Of a stretch of DNA of 64,000 nucleotides, positions 25,615-35,728 are shown piece after piece. This DNA is from Noviherbaspirillum humi (GTDB taxonomy: Bacteria > Pseudomonadota > Gammaproteobacteria > Burkholderiales > Burkholderiaceae_D): contig NZ_FZOT01000001.1 in assembly GCF_900188095.1 (NCBI RefSeq), positions 620,001 through 684,000 of the forward strand. The letters run 5' to 3'. Within the stretch, counting starts at the first letter, position 1. Each line of letters begins with the position of its first letter. The position numbers were made by a program, and so were the translations under genes. The notes beneath the pieces are model-generated. The model searched no databases and was not told the origin of the DNA. It was given only the letters and a program-made list of their open reading frames with translations.

Positions 25615-27579
25615 ATGAACCTATTCTTTGAAGAGTCCGGCGATTTCAAGGCCGGCGCCGTCCTTTCCCAGCAGGGCGAGGCGTACCAGGTGGAGACGCA
25701 TACCGGCAAGCGCACCAAGGTCAAGGCCAAGGACGTGCTGCTGCAGTTCTCCGCGCCGGAGCCGGCCGAGCTGCTGGCCCAGGCACAGGTGGTGGCAGAG
25801 GAGATCGACCTCGACTTCCTGTGGGAAGTGGCGGGTCAGGAGGAATTCGGGTTCAACGAACTCGGCACCGAGTATTTCGGCCATGCGCCGCAGCCGCAGG
25901 AAGCCGCCGGCCTGGTGCTGCGCCTGCATGGCGCGCCGATGTACTTCTACCGCAAGGGCAAGGGCCGCTACAAGGCGGCGCCGGAAGATTCGCTGAAGGC
26001 GGCGCTGGCCGGCATCGAGAAGAAGAAGCAGCAGGCGCTGATCCAGGCGCAGTATGTCGACGAGCTGAAAGCCGGACGCCTGCCGGAGCCAATGCGCGCC
26101 ATCGCCCTGCAGCTGCTGTTCCGTCCTGACAAGAGCAGCATCGAATACAAGGCGCTGGAAGCGGCCTGCGCCGAACTCCATACCAGTGCGCAGCAGCTGA
26201 TGCTGGCCACCGGCGGCATCAAGTCGCCGAAGGAGCTGCACCTTTCCCGGTTCCTGTTCGAGCATTTCCCGCGCGGCACCGGCTTTCCCGCCGTCGCGCT
26301 GCCGTCCGCGCCGGCGTTGCCGGTGGCCGAGGTGCAAGCCTTCTCGATCGACGACGTCACCACCACCGAAATCGACGATGCTTTCTCGGTGCAGGCGCTG
26401 GAGGGCGGCAAGTTCCGCATCGGCATCCACATCGCCGCGCCGGCCCTGGGCATTCAGCGCGGCGATGCCATCGACGCCATTGCCCGCCAGCGGCTGTCCA
26501 CCGTCTACATGCCAGGCGACAAGATCACAATGCTGCCGGATGCGCTGGTGGAGAAATTCACACTGGGCGAAGGCCGCGACTGTCCGGCCTTGTCCCTGTA
26601 CGCCACCATCGACAGCGCCGACTGGTCGGTGCTCTCCACCGAGACCCGGGCCGAGGCGGTGCCCATCGCCGCCAACCTGCGCCACAACGACCTCGACGAA
26701 CTGGTGACCGAGGAAGCGCTGGCCGCCGGCGCGGGCGAATATGCGCACAAGGCCGATATCGCCGTGCTGTGGCAATGGGCGCAGGTACTGGAGAAGGGGC
26801 GCATGGCCAAGCGCGAAGCCTTCGGCCTGAAACCGGAGCAGAACAACCGGGTCGACTTCAACTTCTACGTCGAGGATGACGTCGTCACCATCACCCGCCG
26901 CAAGCGCGGCGCGCCGCTCGACAAGATCGTGGCCGAGCTGATGATCTTCGCCAACAGCACCTGGGGCAAGCTGATGCATGACCAGGGCGTGCCCGGCATC
27001 TACCGCGCCCAGGGCGGCGGAGGCGGCTGGGCCAACCGCATGCAGGTGCGCATGCTGACCCACGCCGCGCCGCATCAGGGCCTGGGCGTGGACCAGTACG
27101 CCTGGAGCACCTCGCCGCTGCGGCGCTACACCGACCTGGTGAACCAATGGCAGATCCTGGCCTGCGTGCAGCACGGCGTGACTGCGCCGCTGGCGGCGCC
27201 TTTCAAGCCCAAGGATGCCGACCTGTTCGCCATCGTCTCCGCCTTCGATGCCGCTTATGCCGCCTATGCCGATTTCCAGTCGAACATGGAGCGCTACTGG
27301 TGCCTGCGCTGGCTGGCCCAGGAAAACGCGCGCCAGGTGGAAGCGGTGGTGCTGAAGGAAGAGATCCTGCGCCTGGTCGACATACCGCTGGTGATCAAGC
27401 TGGCCGGCATGCCGACGCTGGCGCGCGGCACGCCGGTGCGGCTGGATCTGATCCGCTGGGACGAGGTGGAGCTCGGCGTCGAGGCGCGCCTGCTGGAAGT
27501 GGTGCAGGCAGCAGCGCCGCCCGAAGCGGAAGCCGCTGCCGCCGATAGCGAACCCGATGCGGAAGTGGTATCGGAGTGA
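25615..27579 (+). CDS. RNase II-family exoribonuclease (RNB domain)
   Basis: A 654-aa 3'-5' exoribonuclease of the RNase II/RNase R superfamily. An N-terminal region (about residues 1-210) holds a small beta domain and helices. The RNB domain begins near residue 245 with SIDDVTTTEIDDAF, which carries the clustered catalytic Asp residues, followed by RIGIHIAAPALGI and STVYMPGDKITMLP. A C-terminal S1-like region is short and acidic. It probably degrades mRNA, but it is divergent from E. coli Rnb, so I leave the symbol blank. It lies 47 bp after yqiA. Confidence 0.93.
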   Translation: MNLFFEESGDFKAGAVLSQQGEAYQVETHTGKRTKVKAKDVLLQFSAPEPAELLAQAQVVAEEIDLDFLWEVAGQEEFGFNELGTEYFGHAPQPQEAAGLVLRLHGAPMYFYRKGKGRYKAAPEDSLKAALAGIEKKKQQALIQAQYVDELKAGRLPEPMRAIALQLLFRPDKSSIEYKALEAACAELHTSAQQLMLATGGIKSPKELHLSRFLFEHFPRGTGFPAVALPSAPALPVAEVQAFSIDDVTTTEIDDAFSVQALEGGKFRIGIHIAAPALGIQRGDAIDAIARQRLSTVYMPGDKITMLPDALVEKFTLGEGRDCPALSLYATIDSADWSVLSTETRAEAVPIAANLRHNDLDELVTEEALAAGAGEYAHKADIAVLWQWAQVLEKGRMAKREAFGLKPEQNNRVDFNFYVEDDVVTITRRKRGAPLDKIVAELMIFANSTWGKLMHDQGVPGIYRAQGGGGGWANRMQVRMLTHAAPHQGLGVDQYAWSTSPLRRYTDLVNQWQILACVQHGVTAPLAAPFKPKDADLFAIVSAFDAAYAAYADFQSNMERYWCLRWLAQENARQVEAVVLKEEILRLVDIPLVIKLAGMPTLARGTPVRLDLIRWDEVELGVEARLLEVVQAAAPPEAEAAAADSEPDAEVVSE

Positions 27580-27674
27580 CACGCGGCGGGGCAGGCGCTG
27601 GATGGCGCGTCCGCCTGGCGTAAAATGCCCTTGCCATCCACCGCCAACTTCCTGTTGTTGACATCTTGACCTTC

Positions 27675-28553
27675 ATGCAGCAAAACCGCGGCCTCACCAT
27701 TGCCATCGCCATCTCGGTGCTGTTGCACGGCGCCCTGCTGGCGGTGCGCTTCGCCGCCCCCGAGGCCTTCAAGTTCAAGCCGGCCGATCCCGGCCTGGAA
27801 GTCATCCTGGTCAATGCCAAGCATGACCGCAAGCCGGCCAAGGCGGAGGCGCTCGCCCAGTCCAACCTGGATGGCGGCGGCAATGCGGATGCCGGCCGCG
27901 CCAAGTCTCCGCTGCCCGACATGCGCAAGCACGAGAATGGCGAAGGCATGAAAGCCATGCAGCGCCGCATCCAGGAACTGGAGCAGCGGCAGCGGCAGCT
28001 GGCGCAGGCGGCACGCAAGACGCCGATGAAGACGCCGCCGGCCGGCGAAGCCGCGCCGCCGCGCGAGGCGCCGCGTCCCGAAGCGCGCGACATGGTCGAC
28101 AGCGCCAGCGAAATCGCGCGCCGCGAAGCCGAGATCGCCAAGCAGCTGGAGGACTACAACAAGCGTCCGCGCAAGACCATGATCTCGCCGAGCACGCGCG
28201 AGGTGGGCTACGCCATGTATTACAACGCGCTGCGGGAACGCATCGAAAAGGTCGGCACGCTAAATTTCCCGCAGCAGGATGGCCGCAAGCTCTACGGCGA
28301 ACTGGTGCTGTCCATCCCGATCTTCCAGGACGGCAGCATCTACGAGAAGGAAGGCGGCATCACGGTCGACAAGTCGTCCGGCAATCCGGCGCTGGACGAG
28401 GCCGCCAAGCGCATCGTGCGCCGCTCCGCGCCCTTCGGGAAATTCCCGCCCAACATGCGCTCCAGCGACAAGGATGACGTCTGGGTGCTGGTGACGAATT
28501 TCAAATTCACCCGCGAAGGCGCGCTCGAAGCCAACCTGAAGGGCGGCGGCTGA
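27675..28553 (+). CDS. TonB-like periplasm-spanning protein
   Basis: A 292-aa protein. An N-terminal membrane helix (about residues 8-28, LTIAIAISVLLHGALLAVRF) with the SVLLHG motif is typical of TonB/TolA. A charged coiled-coil and Pro-rich linker (about residues 60-175) follows, and a C-terminal TonB-like domain (about residues 180-290) has YYNALRERIEKVGTLNFPQ and VLSIPIFQDGSI. No exbB or exbD is nearby. Its place before aroE, mtgA and corA is known from related genomes; the energised partner is unknown. A TTG 9 nt upstream is an alternative start. Confidence 0.88.
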   Translation: MQQNRGLTIAIAISVLLHGALLAVRFAAPEAFKFKPADPGLEVILVNAKHDRKPAKAEALAQSNLDGGGNADAGRAKSPLPDMRKHENGEGMKAMQRRIQELEQRQRQLAQAARKTPMKTPPAGEAAPPREAPRPEARDMVDSASEIARREAEIAKQLEDYNKRPRKTMISPSTREVGYAMYYNALRERIEKVGTLNFPQQDGRKLYGELVLSIPIFQDGSIYEKEGGITVDKSSGNPALDEAAKRIVRRSAPFGKFPPNMRSSDKDDVWVLVTNFKFTREGALEANLKGGG

Positions 28554-28691
28554 GCGTCCTGCAGCCCAGTGCCCAAGCGCATGAAGCGTGACAGGCGTTG
28601 AGCGCATGCATTATATTGACGCGTCCCGGCAGCGCCGCTGCCGGGTTCGACAGCATCCCGCGCCGCATCCGCGCTTATTCGATTCCGAGTC

Positions 28692-29510
28692 ATGCCAGAT
28701 CGTTACGTCGTCATCGGTCATCCGATCGCCCACAGCAAGTCCCCCGAAATCCACGCCAGCTTTGCCCGGCAGACCGGCCAGGACATCGTGTATGAACGCC
28801 TGCTTGCGCCGCTGGATGGCTTCGCCGCCACCGTGCGCGCTTTCATCGGCGAAGGCGGGCGCGGCGCCAATGTCACGGTGCCGTTCAAGCTGGAGGCGCA
28901 TGCCCTGGCCGACCGCCTGACCGAACGCGCCCGCGCCGCCGGCGCGGTCAACACCCTGGCCTTCGATGCCGACGGCATCCTCGGCGACAACACCGACGGC
29001 ATCGGCCTCGTGACCGACATCGTGCGCAATGCCGGCATGTCGCTGCGGGGCGCGCGGGTGCTGCTGCTCGGCGCCGGCGGGGCGGCGCGGGGCGCCCTCC
29101 TGCCGCTGCTGCAGGAGGCGCCGGCGGAACTGGTCATCGCCAATCGCACGGTGGACAGGGCGCATGCCCTGGCACAGTCGTTCGCCGGTCACGGCCCGAT
29201 CAAAGGCTGCGGCTTCGGGGAGGCGAAAGGGCGCTTCGATGTCGTCATCAATGCAACCGCCTCCAGCCTGGCGGACGACCTGCCGCCGATCGCTCCGGAG
29301 GTTTTCGAGGAAGGCACCCTGGCCTACGACATGATGTATGGCAGGCAGCCGACGCGCTTCATGCAGTTTGCCTCCGCCCAGGGCGCGCTCAGCCGCGACG
29401 GCCTCGGCATGCTGGCGGAGCAGGCGGCCGAAGCCTTCGCTCTCTGGCGCGGCTTGCGTCCCGCTACCGCGCCGGTGCTGGCGCAACTGCGCGCCGGCAT
29501 GGCGGCATGA
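28692..29510 (+). CDS. aroE: Shikimate dehydrogenase
   Basis: NADP-dependent reduction of 3-dehydroshikimate to shikimate. Length 272 aa, normal. The substrate site has [13 protein letters not shown] at the N-terminus and [10 protein letters not shown] with the catalytic Lys. A NADP-binding loop [13 protein letters not shown] (about residues 123-135) and [12 protein letters not shown] follow, then [12 protein letters not shown] and [14 protein letters not shown]. It lies 138 bp after the TonB-like gene and overlaps mtgA by ATGA. Confidence 0.97.
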   Translation: MPDRYVVIGHPIAHSKSPEIHASFARQTGQDIVYERLLAPLDGFAATVRAFIGEGGRGANVTVPFKLEAHALADRLTERARAAGAVNTLAFDADGILGDNTDGIGLVTDIVRNAGMSLRGARVLLLGAGGAARGALLPLLQEAPAELVIANRTVDRAHALAQSFAGHGPIKGCGFGEAKGRFDVVINATASSLADDLPPIAPEVFEEGTLAYDMMYGRQPTRFMQFASAQGALSRDGLGMLAEQAAEAFALWRGLRPATAPVLAQLRAGMAA

Positions 29511-30202
29511 AGCTTTTCAAGCGCCTGCTGCTGTGGCTGCTGCTGGCGCCGGTGATCGCGGTGCTGCTGATGCAGCTGTATTTCTTTGCCCTGATCTGGT
29601 GGTGGGTCGACCACAATCCCGGCTCCACCAGCTTCATGCGCCAGCAGCTGGCGGTGCTGCAGGAAAAGAATCCGGGCGCGAAGCTGCGGCACAAATGGGT
29701 GCCCTACGACCGCATCTCGAATCATCTCAAGCGCGCCATCATCGCCGCCGAGGACTCCAACTTTTCCGAGCACGAGGGCGTGGACTGGCAGGCGATGCAG
29801 AAGGCCTTCGAAAAGAATTCGCAGAAAGGCAAGGTGGTCGCCGGCGGCTCCACCATCACCCAGCAGCTGGCGAAGAACCTGTTCCTGTCCGGCGAGCGCA
29901 GCTATCTGCGCAAGGCGCAGGAAGTGGTCATCACCTACATGCTCGAATTCTGGATGGACAAGGAGCGGATCTTCGAGATCTACCTCAATGTCGTGGAATG
30001 GGGCAACGGCGTGTTCGGCGCCGAGGCCGCCGCCAATTACTATTACGGCATTCCGGCGGCCAGCCTGGGCCCGGCCCAGGCGGCGCGCCTGGCGGTGATG
30101 CTGCCCAAGCCGCGCTTCTATGACAAGAACCGCAATTCCCCTTATCTTGCGCGCCGCACCGATCTGATCCTGCGCCGCATGAGCGCGGCGGAGCTGCCCT
30201 GA
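29507..30202 (+). CDS. mtgA: Monofunctional biosynthetic peptidoglycan transglycosylase
   Basis: Inner-membrane GT51 enzyme that polymerises lipid II into glycan strands. Length 231 aa. One N-terminal membrane helix (about residues 5-35) precedes the GT51 domain. Catalytic motif 1 is [17 protein letters not shown], motif 2 is [16 protein letters not shown], and motif 3 is [13 protein letters not shown], later [15 protein letters not shown]. Its coupling to aroE by ATGA overlap is common in beta- and gammaproteobacteria. Confidence 0.97.
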   Translation: MKLFKRLLLWLLLAPVIAVLLMQLYFFALIWWWVDHNPGSTSFMRQQLAVLQEKNPGAKLRHKWVPYDRISNHLKRAIIAAEDSNFSEHEGVDWQAMQKAFEKNSQKGKVVAGGSTITQQLAKNLFLSGERSYLRKAQEVVITYMLEFWMDKERIFEIYLNVVEWGNGVFGAEAAANYYYGIPAASLGPAQAARLAVMLPKPRFYDKNRNSPYLARRTDLILRRMSAAELP

Positions 30203-30221
30203 CCCTTCCGAACGCGGCGGC

Positions 30222-30251
30222 ATGACCGAAGTCACGGCCTCCGGTCATTTT
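30222..30251 (+). terminator. Probable terminator after mtgA
   Basis: ATGACCG (30222-30228) pairs with CGGTCAT (30242-30248), followed by TTT; an outer GCGGC/GCCGC pair can extend the stem. Lies 20 bp after the mtgA stop. Confidence 0.65.
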
Positions 30252-30552
30252 GCCGCAATGCAGCGATCAACCCTTGCTTGCCCCTGTCTAAGTCAGTACA
30301 CTTGCGCTGTTTTCATTTCCGGAGACCCGTCTTGGGGAGTCCCAGTAGAACTCGTTTGCTGTCAGCCAACGGCTATCCGGCAAGAGTGCGCTAACCCAGG
30401 CTTGTCCTCCAGCGCCGCTTGCCAGACCCTGGTAGGTGGGCGCATCCCGGCCGGCATTCTTCGGCCCGCGTTCCCCTGATTTTCATGTCATTGCAGGTCG
30501 CAGCGCCTGCGATATGGCCATGCGTCCGCCGGCGCCATGGCCGGGAGAACCT
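30252..30552 (+). other. Long leader region of corA with a start-proximal hairpin
   Basis: About 300 bp without a credible gene. Just before the corA start, GGCCATG (30516-30522) pairs with CATGGCC (30536-30542), with a GC-rich 13-nt loop. It ends at the GGGAG ribosome-binding site (30543-30547). It could modulate corA translation, but no known Mg2+ riboswitch is recognisable. No promoter could be assigned with confidence. Confidence 0.5.
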
Positions 30553-31518
30553 ATGATCAATGTATTCGTCTTGCAGAACGGCCGCCTGAGCCAGGTGAAT
30601 GTGGAGAGCCGCGATGATCTGCTGAACATCGCGCCGGTATGGGTGGACCTGACCGACCCGACCGAGGAAGAACGGGCCCTGGTGAAAAGCGCGTACGACG
30701 TGATCCTGCCGGGCGAAGACGAAGTCAAGGACATCGAAGCCTCAGCCCGCTACTACGAGGCGGAGAACGGCGACCTGCACCTGCGCACCGATTTCCTGAT
30801 CGAGGAAGAGGACGGCCCGTCGCGGGTGGTGACGGTGGCCTTCATCCTGGCCAAGGACATCCTGTTCTCCATGCATGCGGAGGACCTGCCGGTGTTCCGC
30901 CTGGTGCGCCTGCGCGCCCGTTCGCGGCCGGGCTCCATCACCGACCACAAGGATGTGCTGCTGGATCTCTACGCCACTGACGCCGAGTATTCGGCCGATG
31001 CGCTCGAGACTATGTACAACACCCTGGAAGAAGTCAGCCGGCGCGTGCTGCAGAAAGAGCTGACCGACCAGGACGCGGCCGATGCGCTCAATGCCATCGC
31101 CCAGGAAGAAGACTTGAACGGCCGCATCCGCCGCAACATGATGGATACGCGGCGCGCGGTCAGCTTCCTGATGCGCGGCCGGCTGCTGAATTCCGAGCAG
31201 TTCGAGGAAGGCCGGCAGATCCTGCGCGACATCGAATCGCTCGACGGCCACACCGCCTTCCTGTTCGACAAGATCAACTTCCTGATGGATGCCACGGTCG
31301 GCTTCATCAACATCAACCAGAACAAGATCATCAAGATCTTTTCGGTGGCCAGCGTCGCCTTCCTGCCGCCGACGCTCATCGCCAGCATCTACGGCATGAA
31401 CTTCAAGTTCCTGCCGGAGCTGGACTGGCATTTCGGCTATCCCTTCTCGCTCAGCCTGATGGTGGCAAGCGCCATCGCGCCGTTCTGGTATTTCCGCCGC
31501 CGCGGCTGGCTGAAGTAA
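30553..31518 (+). CDS. corA: CorA-type magnesium/cobalt transporter
   Basis: Pentameric inner-membrane channel for Mg2+ and Co2+. Length 321 aa. A large cytoplasmic N-terminal domain (residues 1-260), including a long helix with QILRDIESLDGHTAFLFDK, precedes two C-terminal membrane helices. The selectivity motif YGMNF is at the end of the first helix, with FRRRGWLK at the basic C-terminus. ATG 30553 follows GGGAGAACCT; the open frame further upstream is not used. A bidirectional terminator follows. Confidence 0.95.
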   Translation: MINVFVLQNGRLSQVNVESRDDLLNIAPVWVDLTDPTEEERALVKSAYDVILPGEDEVKDIEASARYYEAENGDLHLRTDFLIEEEDGPSRVVTVAFILAKDILFSMHAEDLPVFRLVRLRARSRPGSITDHKDVLLDLYATDAEYSADALETMYNTLEEVSRRVLQKELTDQDAADALNAIAQEEDLNGRIRRNMMDTRRAVSFLMRGRLLNSEQFEEGRQILRDIESLDGHTAFLFDKINFLMDATVGFININQNKIIKIFSVASVAFLPPTLIASIYGMNFKFLPELDWHFGYPFSLSLMVASAIAPFWYFRRRGWLK

Positions 31519-31544
31519 GCAGGCGTCCTCCTGATACGGAAAGC

Positions 31545-31572
31545 AAAATGCCCGGCACTGCCGGGCATTTTT
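31545..31572. terminator. Bidirectional terminator between corA and hemL
   Basis: AAAATGCCCGGCA (31545-31557) is an almost directly adjoining inverted copy of TGCCGGGCATTTT (31559-31571). A-rich and T-rich flanks suit both the plus-strand corA and the minus-strand hemL transcripts. Confidence 0.92.
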
Positions 31573-31595
31573 CATGGAGACCTGCCTTGAAGCCT

Positions 31596-32882
<1,287 letters not shown>

Positions 32883-32895
32883 GCTGGAGATGGAA

Positions 32896-33735
32896 TCAGA
32901 GAGGGGGATCTTCCTGGCGGGCGTCGTTTTCACGCGTCCAGAAATAGCGGTCGGGAAGCAGCCGGCCCATGCCGAGGCGCTGCGCGGCCGCCAGGGAGGC
33001 ATGGGTGAACTCCTGCGCTTCGAGGACGGCGTCGGGCACGTCCATGCCGTTGGCCAGCATGGCGGCGATGGTGGCCGACAGCGTCGTGCCGGCGCCGCTG
33101 AACGGGCCGGCCATGCGCTGCCAGCTGTCGGCGCGTACCTGCCCGGATTCGTCGAACAGGCTGTTGCTCACCTCCTGCACTTCGCCCGGCGTGCCGGTCA
33201 CAAATACATATTCGCAGCCCATGTCGATCAGGCGCATGGCATCGGCAGCGAGCAGATCGTCGCGCGAGGCCTCGCGCCAGGTTTCGGCCAGGCGCGACAG
33301 TTCCACCGCCGAGATCAGCAGCAGCGTCGCCTGCGGAATGAGCAGTTCGCGTACCGCCACCAGCAGGTCCTCGCCTTCCTGGCCCTGGTCGGGCAAGGCG
33401 GAAAGAAAGGGGTCGAGGATGAGCGGCACGTCGGGGTAGTCGGAGACCACTTCGGCGATGGCCGACACCGACTCGATACTGCCCGGCATGCCGATCTTGA
33501 AGGCGGCCACCGGCATGTCCTCCAGGACCACGCGCGCCTGGTCCGCCACCCAGTCGGCATCGATGGCTTGCATGTCTTCGATGCGGGTGGTGTCGCTGAT
33601 GAGGATGGATGTCACGACCGACACGCCCTGGCAACCCATGGCGGCGAAGCAGCCCAGGTCAGCCTGGATGCCTACCGCGCCCGTCGGGTCCGCAGGACCG
33701 AAGGTCATGATGAGCGGGGGAAGTTGGTTTTGCAC
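32896..33735 (-). CDS. thiD: Divergent ThiD-like hydroxymethylpyrimidine kinase homolog
   Basis: A 279-aa ribokinase-fold protein of the ThiD group. The N-terminus [15 protein letters not shown] matches the AGSDxSGGAGIQADL element with changes. The C-terminal anion-hole motif reads [14 protein letters not shown] (about residues 212-225), whereas ThiD usually has HGTGCTLSAAIA; the reactive Cys is Thr217 here. The TPN-x-E-A segment is also replaced ([11 protein letters not shown]). HMP-phosphate kinase activity is therefore uncertain; it could act on another pyrimidine or be regulatory. GTG start. It precedes hemL and is divergent from rubredoxin. Confidence 0.8.
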   Translation of the reverse strand: MQNQLPPLIMTFGPADPTGAVGIQADLGCFAAMGCQGVSVVTSILISDTTRIEDMQAIDADWVADQARVVLEDMPVAAFKIGMPGSIESVSAIAEVVSDYPDVPLILDPFLSALPDQGQEGEDLLVAVRELLIPQATLLLISAVELSRLAETWREASRDDLLAADAMRLIDMGCEYVFVTGTPGEVQEVSNSLFDESGQVRADSWQRMAGPFSGAGTTLSATIAAMLANGMDVPDAVLEAQEFTHASLAAAQRLGMGRLLPDRYFWTRENDARQEDPPL

Positions 33736-33792
33736 GGCTGGTAGATTAAGATAAGCGACTTTGCATTTTACTTGATTGAAGGGCGCGCTACC

Positions 33793-33987
33793 GTGACCAA
33801 TAACGAAACATCGAACCAGCCATTTCAGACCTGGATGTGCCTGATTTGCGGGTGGGTCTACGACGAGGAAGCCGGCCTCCCCGAGGAAGGTATCGCGCCG
33901 GGTACGCGCTGGGCGGATGTGCCGATGAACTGGACTTGCCCGGAATGCGGCGCGCGCAAGGAAGACTTCGAAATGGTGCCGGTCTGA
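33793..33987 (+). CDS. rubA: Rubredoxin
   Basis: A 64-aa iron-sulfur electron carrier. Two Cys pairs bind Fe: CLICGW at the start and CPECGA near the end, with YDEEAGLPEEGIAPGTRW between them as in other rubredoxins. The GTG start at 33793 has GAAGGG upstream; an in-frame TTG 21 nt earlier has no ribosome-binding site. It sits just before the pil-chp cluster, an order I recall from other betaproteobacteria. Electron partners are not in the window. Confidence 0.94.
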   Translation: MTNNETSNQPFQTWMCLICGWVYDEEAGLPEEGIAPGTRWADVPMNWTCPECGARKEDFEMVPV

Positions 33988-34158
33988 TCGACCGCTTCAT
34001 GTCCGGCGGCAGCCCTCCCTTGCCGGCGCCGGGCTCATTGCATGAAGACCATCGACCGTGCCACTCTCGCAAGGCCTCGCGTCGAAGTGATGAGCAAACC
34101 ATAAGCATTTGACGCAAAAACCACGGCGGCTGCGGCAAATCGCGCTACCCATTGCCCC

Positions 34159-34173
34159 AAAGCATCATGCTTT
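34159..34173 (+). promoter_or_regulatory. 15-bp dyad upstream of pilG
   Basis: AAAGCAT-C-ATGCTTT is a perfect 7-1-7 inverted repeat 49 bp before the pilG start in the 234-bp gap after rubredoxin. TTGCCC at 34152 and TATGTT at 34173 flank it but with a short 15-bp spacer, so it is only a weak promoter candidate. Possible operator. Confidence 0.45.
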
Positions 34174-34221
34174 ATGTTACCGTTCACCGGGTTTAGGGCT
34201 CGCGACTTCCGAGATGACGTC

Positions 34222-34623
34222 ATGACAACAGCACGAGACAACGCCACGCTCAAGATCATGGTGATCGACGACAGCAGCACCATTCGTCGTTCCGCTGAAA
34301 TTTTCCTCGGCCAGGCCGGCTACCAGGTCGTCCTTGCCGACGACGGCTTCGACGCGCTGGCCAAGCTGCACGACCACAAGCCGGCGCTGATCTTCTGCGA
34401 CATCCTGATGCCGCGCCTGGACGGTTACCAGACCTGCGCGCTCATCAAGAAGAGCAGCCGCTTCCATGCCACCCCGGTGGTGATGCTGTCTTCCAAGGAT
34501 GGCCTCTTCGATCGCGCGCGCGGCGCCATGGTCGGTTCCGACGCCTACCTCACCAAGCCCTTTACCAAAGACAGTCTCATCAAGATCGTGCGCGAGCATA
34601 CCGAACGCATGCTCGCCGAATAA
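34222..34623 (+). CDS. pilG: Twitching motility response regulator PilG
   Basis: A 133-aa stand-alone CheY-like receiver. The acidic pocket VIDDSS, the phospho-acceptor Asp in FCDILMPRLDG and the Lys in YLTKPF are present. In the Chp system PilG promotes pilus extension and cAMP signalling. First gene of pilGHIJL. ATG 34222 chosen; an in-frame earlier codon at 34174 would add 16 residues that are not typical. Confidence 0.93.
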   Translation: MTTARDNATLKIMVIDDSSTIRRSAEIFLGQAGYQVVLADDGFDALAKLHDHKPALIFCDILMPRLDGYQTCALIKKSSRFHATPVVMLSSKDGLFDRARGAMVGSDAYLTKPFTKDSLIKIVREHTERMLAE

Positions 34624-34641
34624 CTCCGTAACAGACATTCC

Positions 34642-35007
34642 ATGGCCATCCAAAAAGTCCTCATCGTCGACGACTCGCCGACCGAGCGTTACTTCCTGAC
34701 CGACATCCTGGTGAAGAGCGGCTTCTCCGTCTCCACCGCCGAGAACGGCGAAGAAGCGCTGCTGAAGATCAAGGCTGACAAGCCCCATCTGATTCTGATG
34801 GACGTGGTCATGCCCGGCCAGAACGGCTTCCAGGTAACGCGCTCGCTGGCGCGCGACCCGGCGACCCAGGACGTGCCCATCATCATCTGCACCAGCAAGG
34901 GCCAGGAGACCGACCGCATCTGGGGCATGCGCCAGGGCGCCCGCGACTACATCGTCAAGCCGGTCGATCCCAAGGAACTGCTGGCGAAGATCGGCGCGAT
35001 CGCCTGA
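34642..35007 (+). CDS. pilH: Twitching motility response regulator PilH
   Basis: A 121-aa CheY-like receiver (VDDSPTERYFLTDIL start, LMDVVMPGQNGF acceptor region, VKPVDPKELLAKIG end). In Pseudomonas PilH acts mainly at retraction or as a phosphate sink opposing PilG. It lies 18 bp after pilG and 13 bp before pilI. Confidence 0.94.
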   Translation: MAIQKVLIVDDSPTERYFLTDILVKSGFSVSTAENGEEALLKIKADKPHLILMDVVMPGQNGFQVTRSLARDPATQDVPIIICTSKGQETDRIWGMRQGARDYIVKPVDPKELLAKIGAIA

Positions 35008-35020
35008 CGCGCGACCAAGC

Positions 35021-35596
35021 ATGGCCAACGGCGAATCCGATATCGATACCGGCCGGCGCGGTCTGGCGCCGGAAGGCGGCGCTCGCCGCACCCGCCTGCG
35101 CGAATTCCAGGCCGAGCTGATGGAGCGCATGCAGGCGGCCAGCACCGGCCTGCCGCATGCGACGCGCCGCCTCGGTCTCATCGCCGGCGGCCGGCGGTGG
35201 CTGCTGAACCTGCAGCAGGCGGGCGAAATCGTTGCGGCCGAGGCCATCACCGAAGTGCCGCTGACCCAGGACTGGTACCTCGGGCTAGTCAACATCCGCG
35301 GCAACCTGACCGGCGTCGTTGACCTCGGCCGCTATCTCGGCCTGGAGGCGGTCACGCCAGACAAGCAAAGCCGCATCATCGCTTTTGCGCCCGGCCTGTC
35401 ATTTCCCTGCGGCCTGCTGGCTTCGCGCGTCACCGGCCTGCGCGACGTGGCCGAGATGACGCCGCAGGACCGCGACCCCATGCTCGATCCGTCATGGGTG
35501 GCGCGGCATTACACCGACCGGCTGGAACAGCGCTGGACCGAAATCGACCTGCTGCCCCTGCTGCAGGATCCGCGCTTTCTGCAGATAGGCCGGTAG
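35021..35596 (+). CDS. pilI: CheW-like adaptor PilI
   Basis: A 191-aa CheW-domain coupling protein (about residues 45-180) that links the receptor PilJ to the kinase PilL/ChpA. Visible CheW features are EVPLTQDWYLGLVNIRGNLTGVVDL (given here as the segment around residues 78-102) and CGLLASRVTGLRDVAEM. An N-terminal 40 residues are charged and variable. 132 bp separate it from pilJ, with a clear AGGAG before pilJ. Confidence 0.92.
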   Translation: MANGESDIDTGRRGLAPEGGARRTRLREFQAELMERMQAASTGLPHATRRLGLIAGGRRWLLNLQQAGEIVAAEAITEVPLTQDWYLGLVNIRGNLTGVVDLGRYLGLEAVTPDKQSRIIAFAPGLSFPCGLLASRVTGLRDVAEMTPQDRDPMLDPSWVARHYTDRLEQRWTEIDLLPLLQDPRFLQIGR

Positions 35597-35728
35597 CGCC
35601 CATGCAGCGCACCTTTCCCACCAGCCTCGGCCTGGCATGCGCATCGCGCTGCCGGCGTATGAGTGCTGCGCAAACAGCAACGGCCTGCGCCGACACGCCG
35701 CAGGACAATCGCAATCAGGAGACCTGAG

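Noticed and set aside
30252-30552. Known Mg2+ riboswitch (M-box) before corA
   Set aside because: No conserved M-box segments could be recognised; only a simple hairpin is present.
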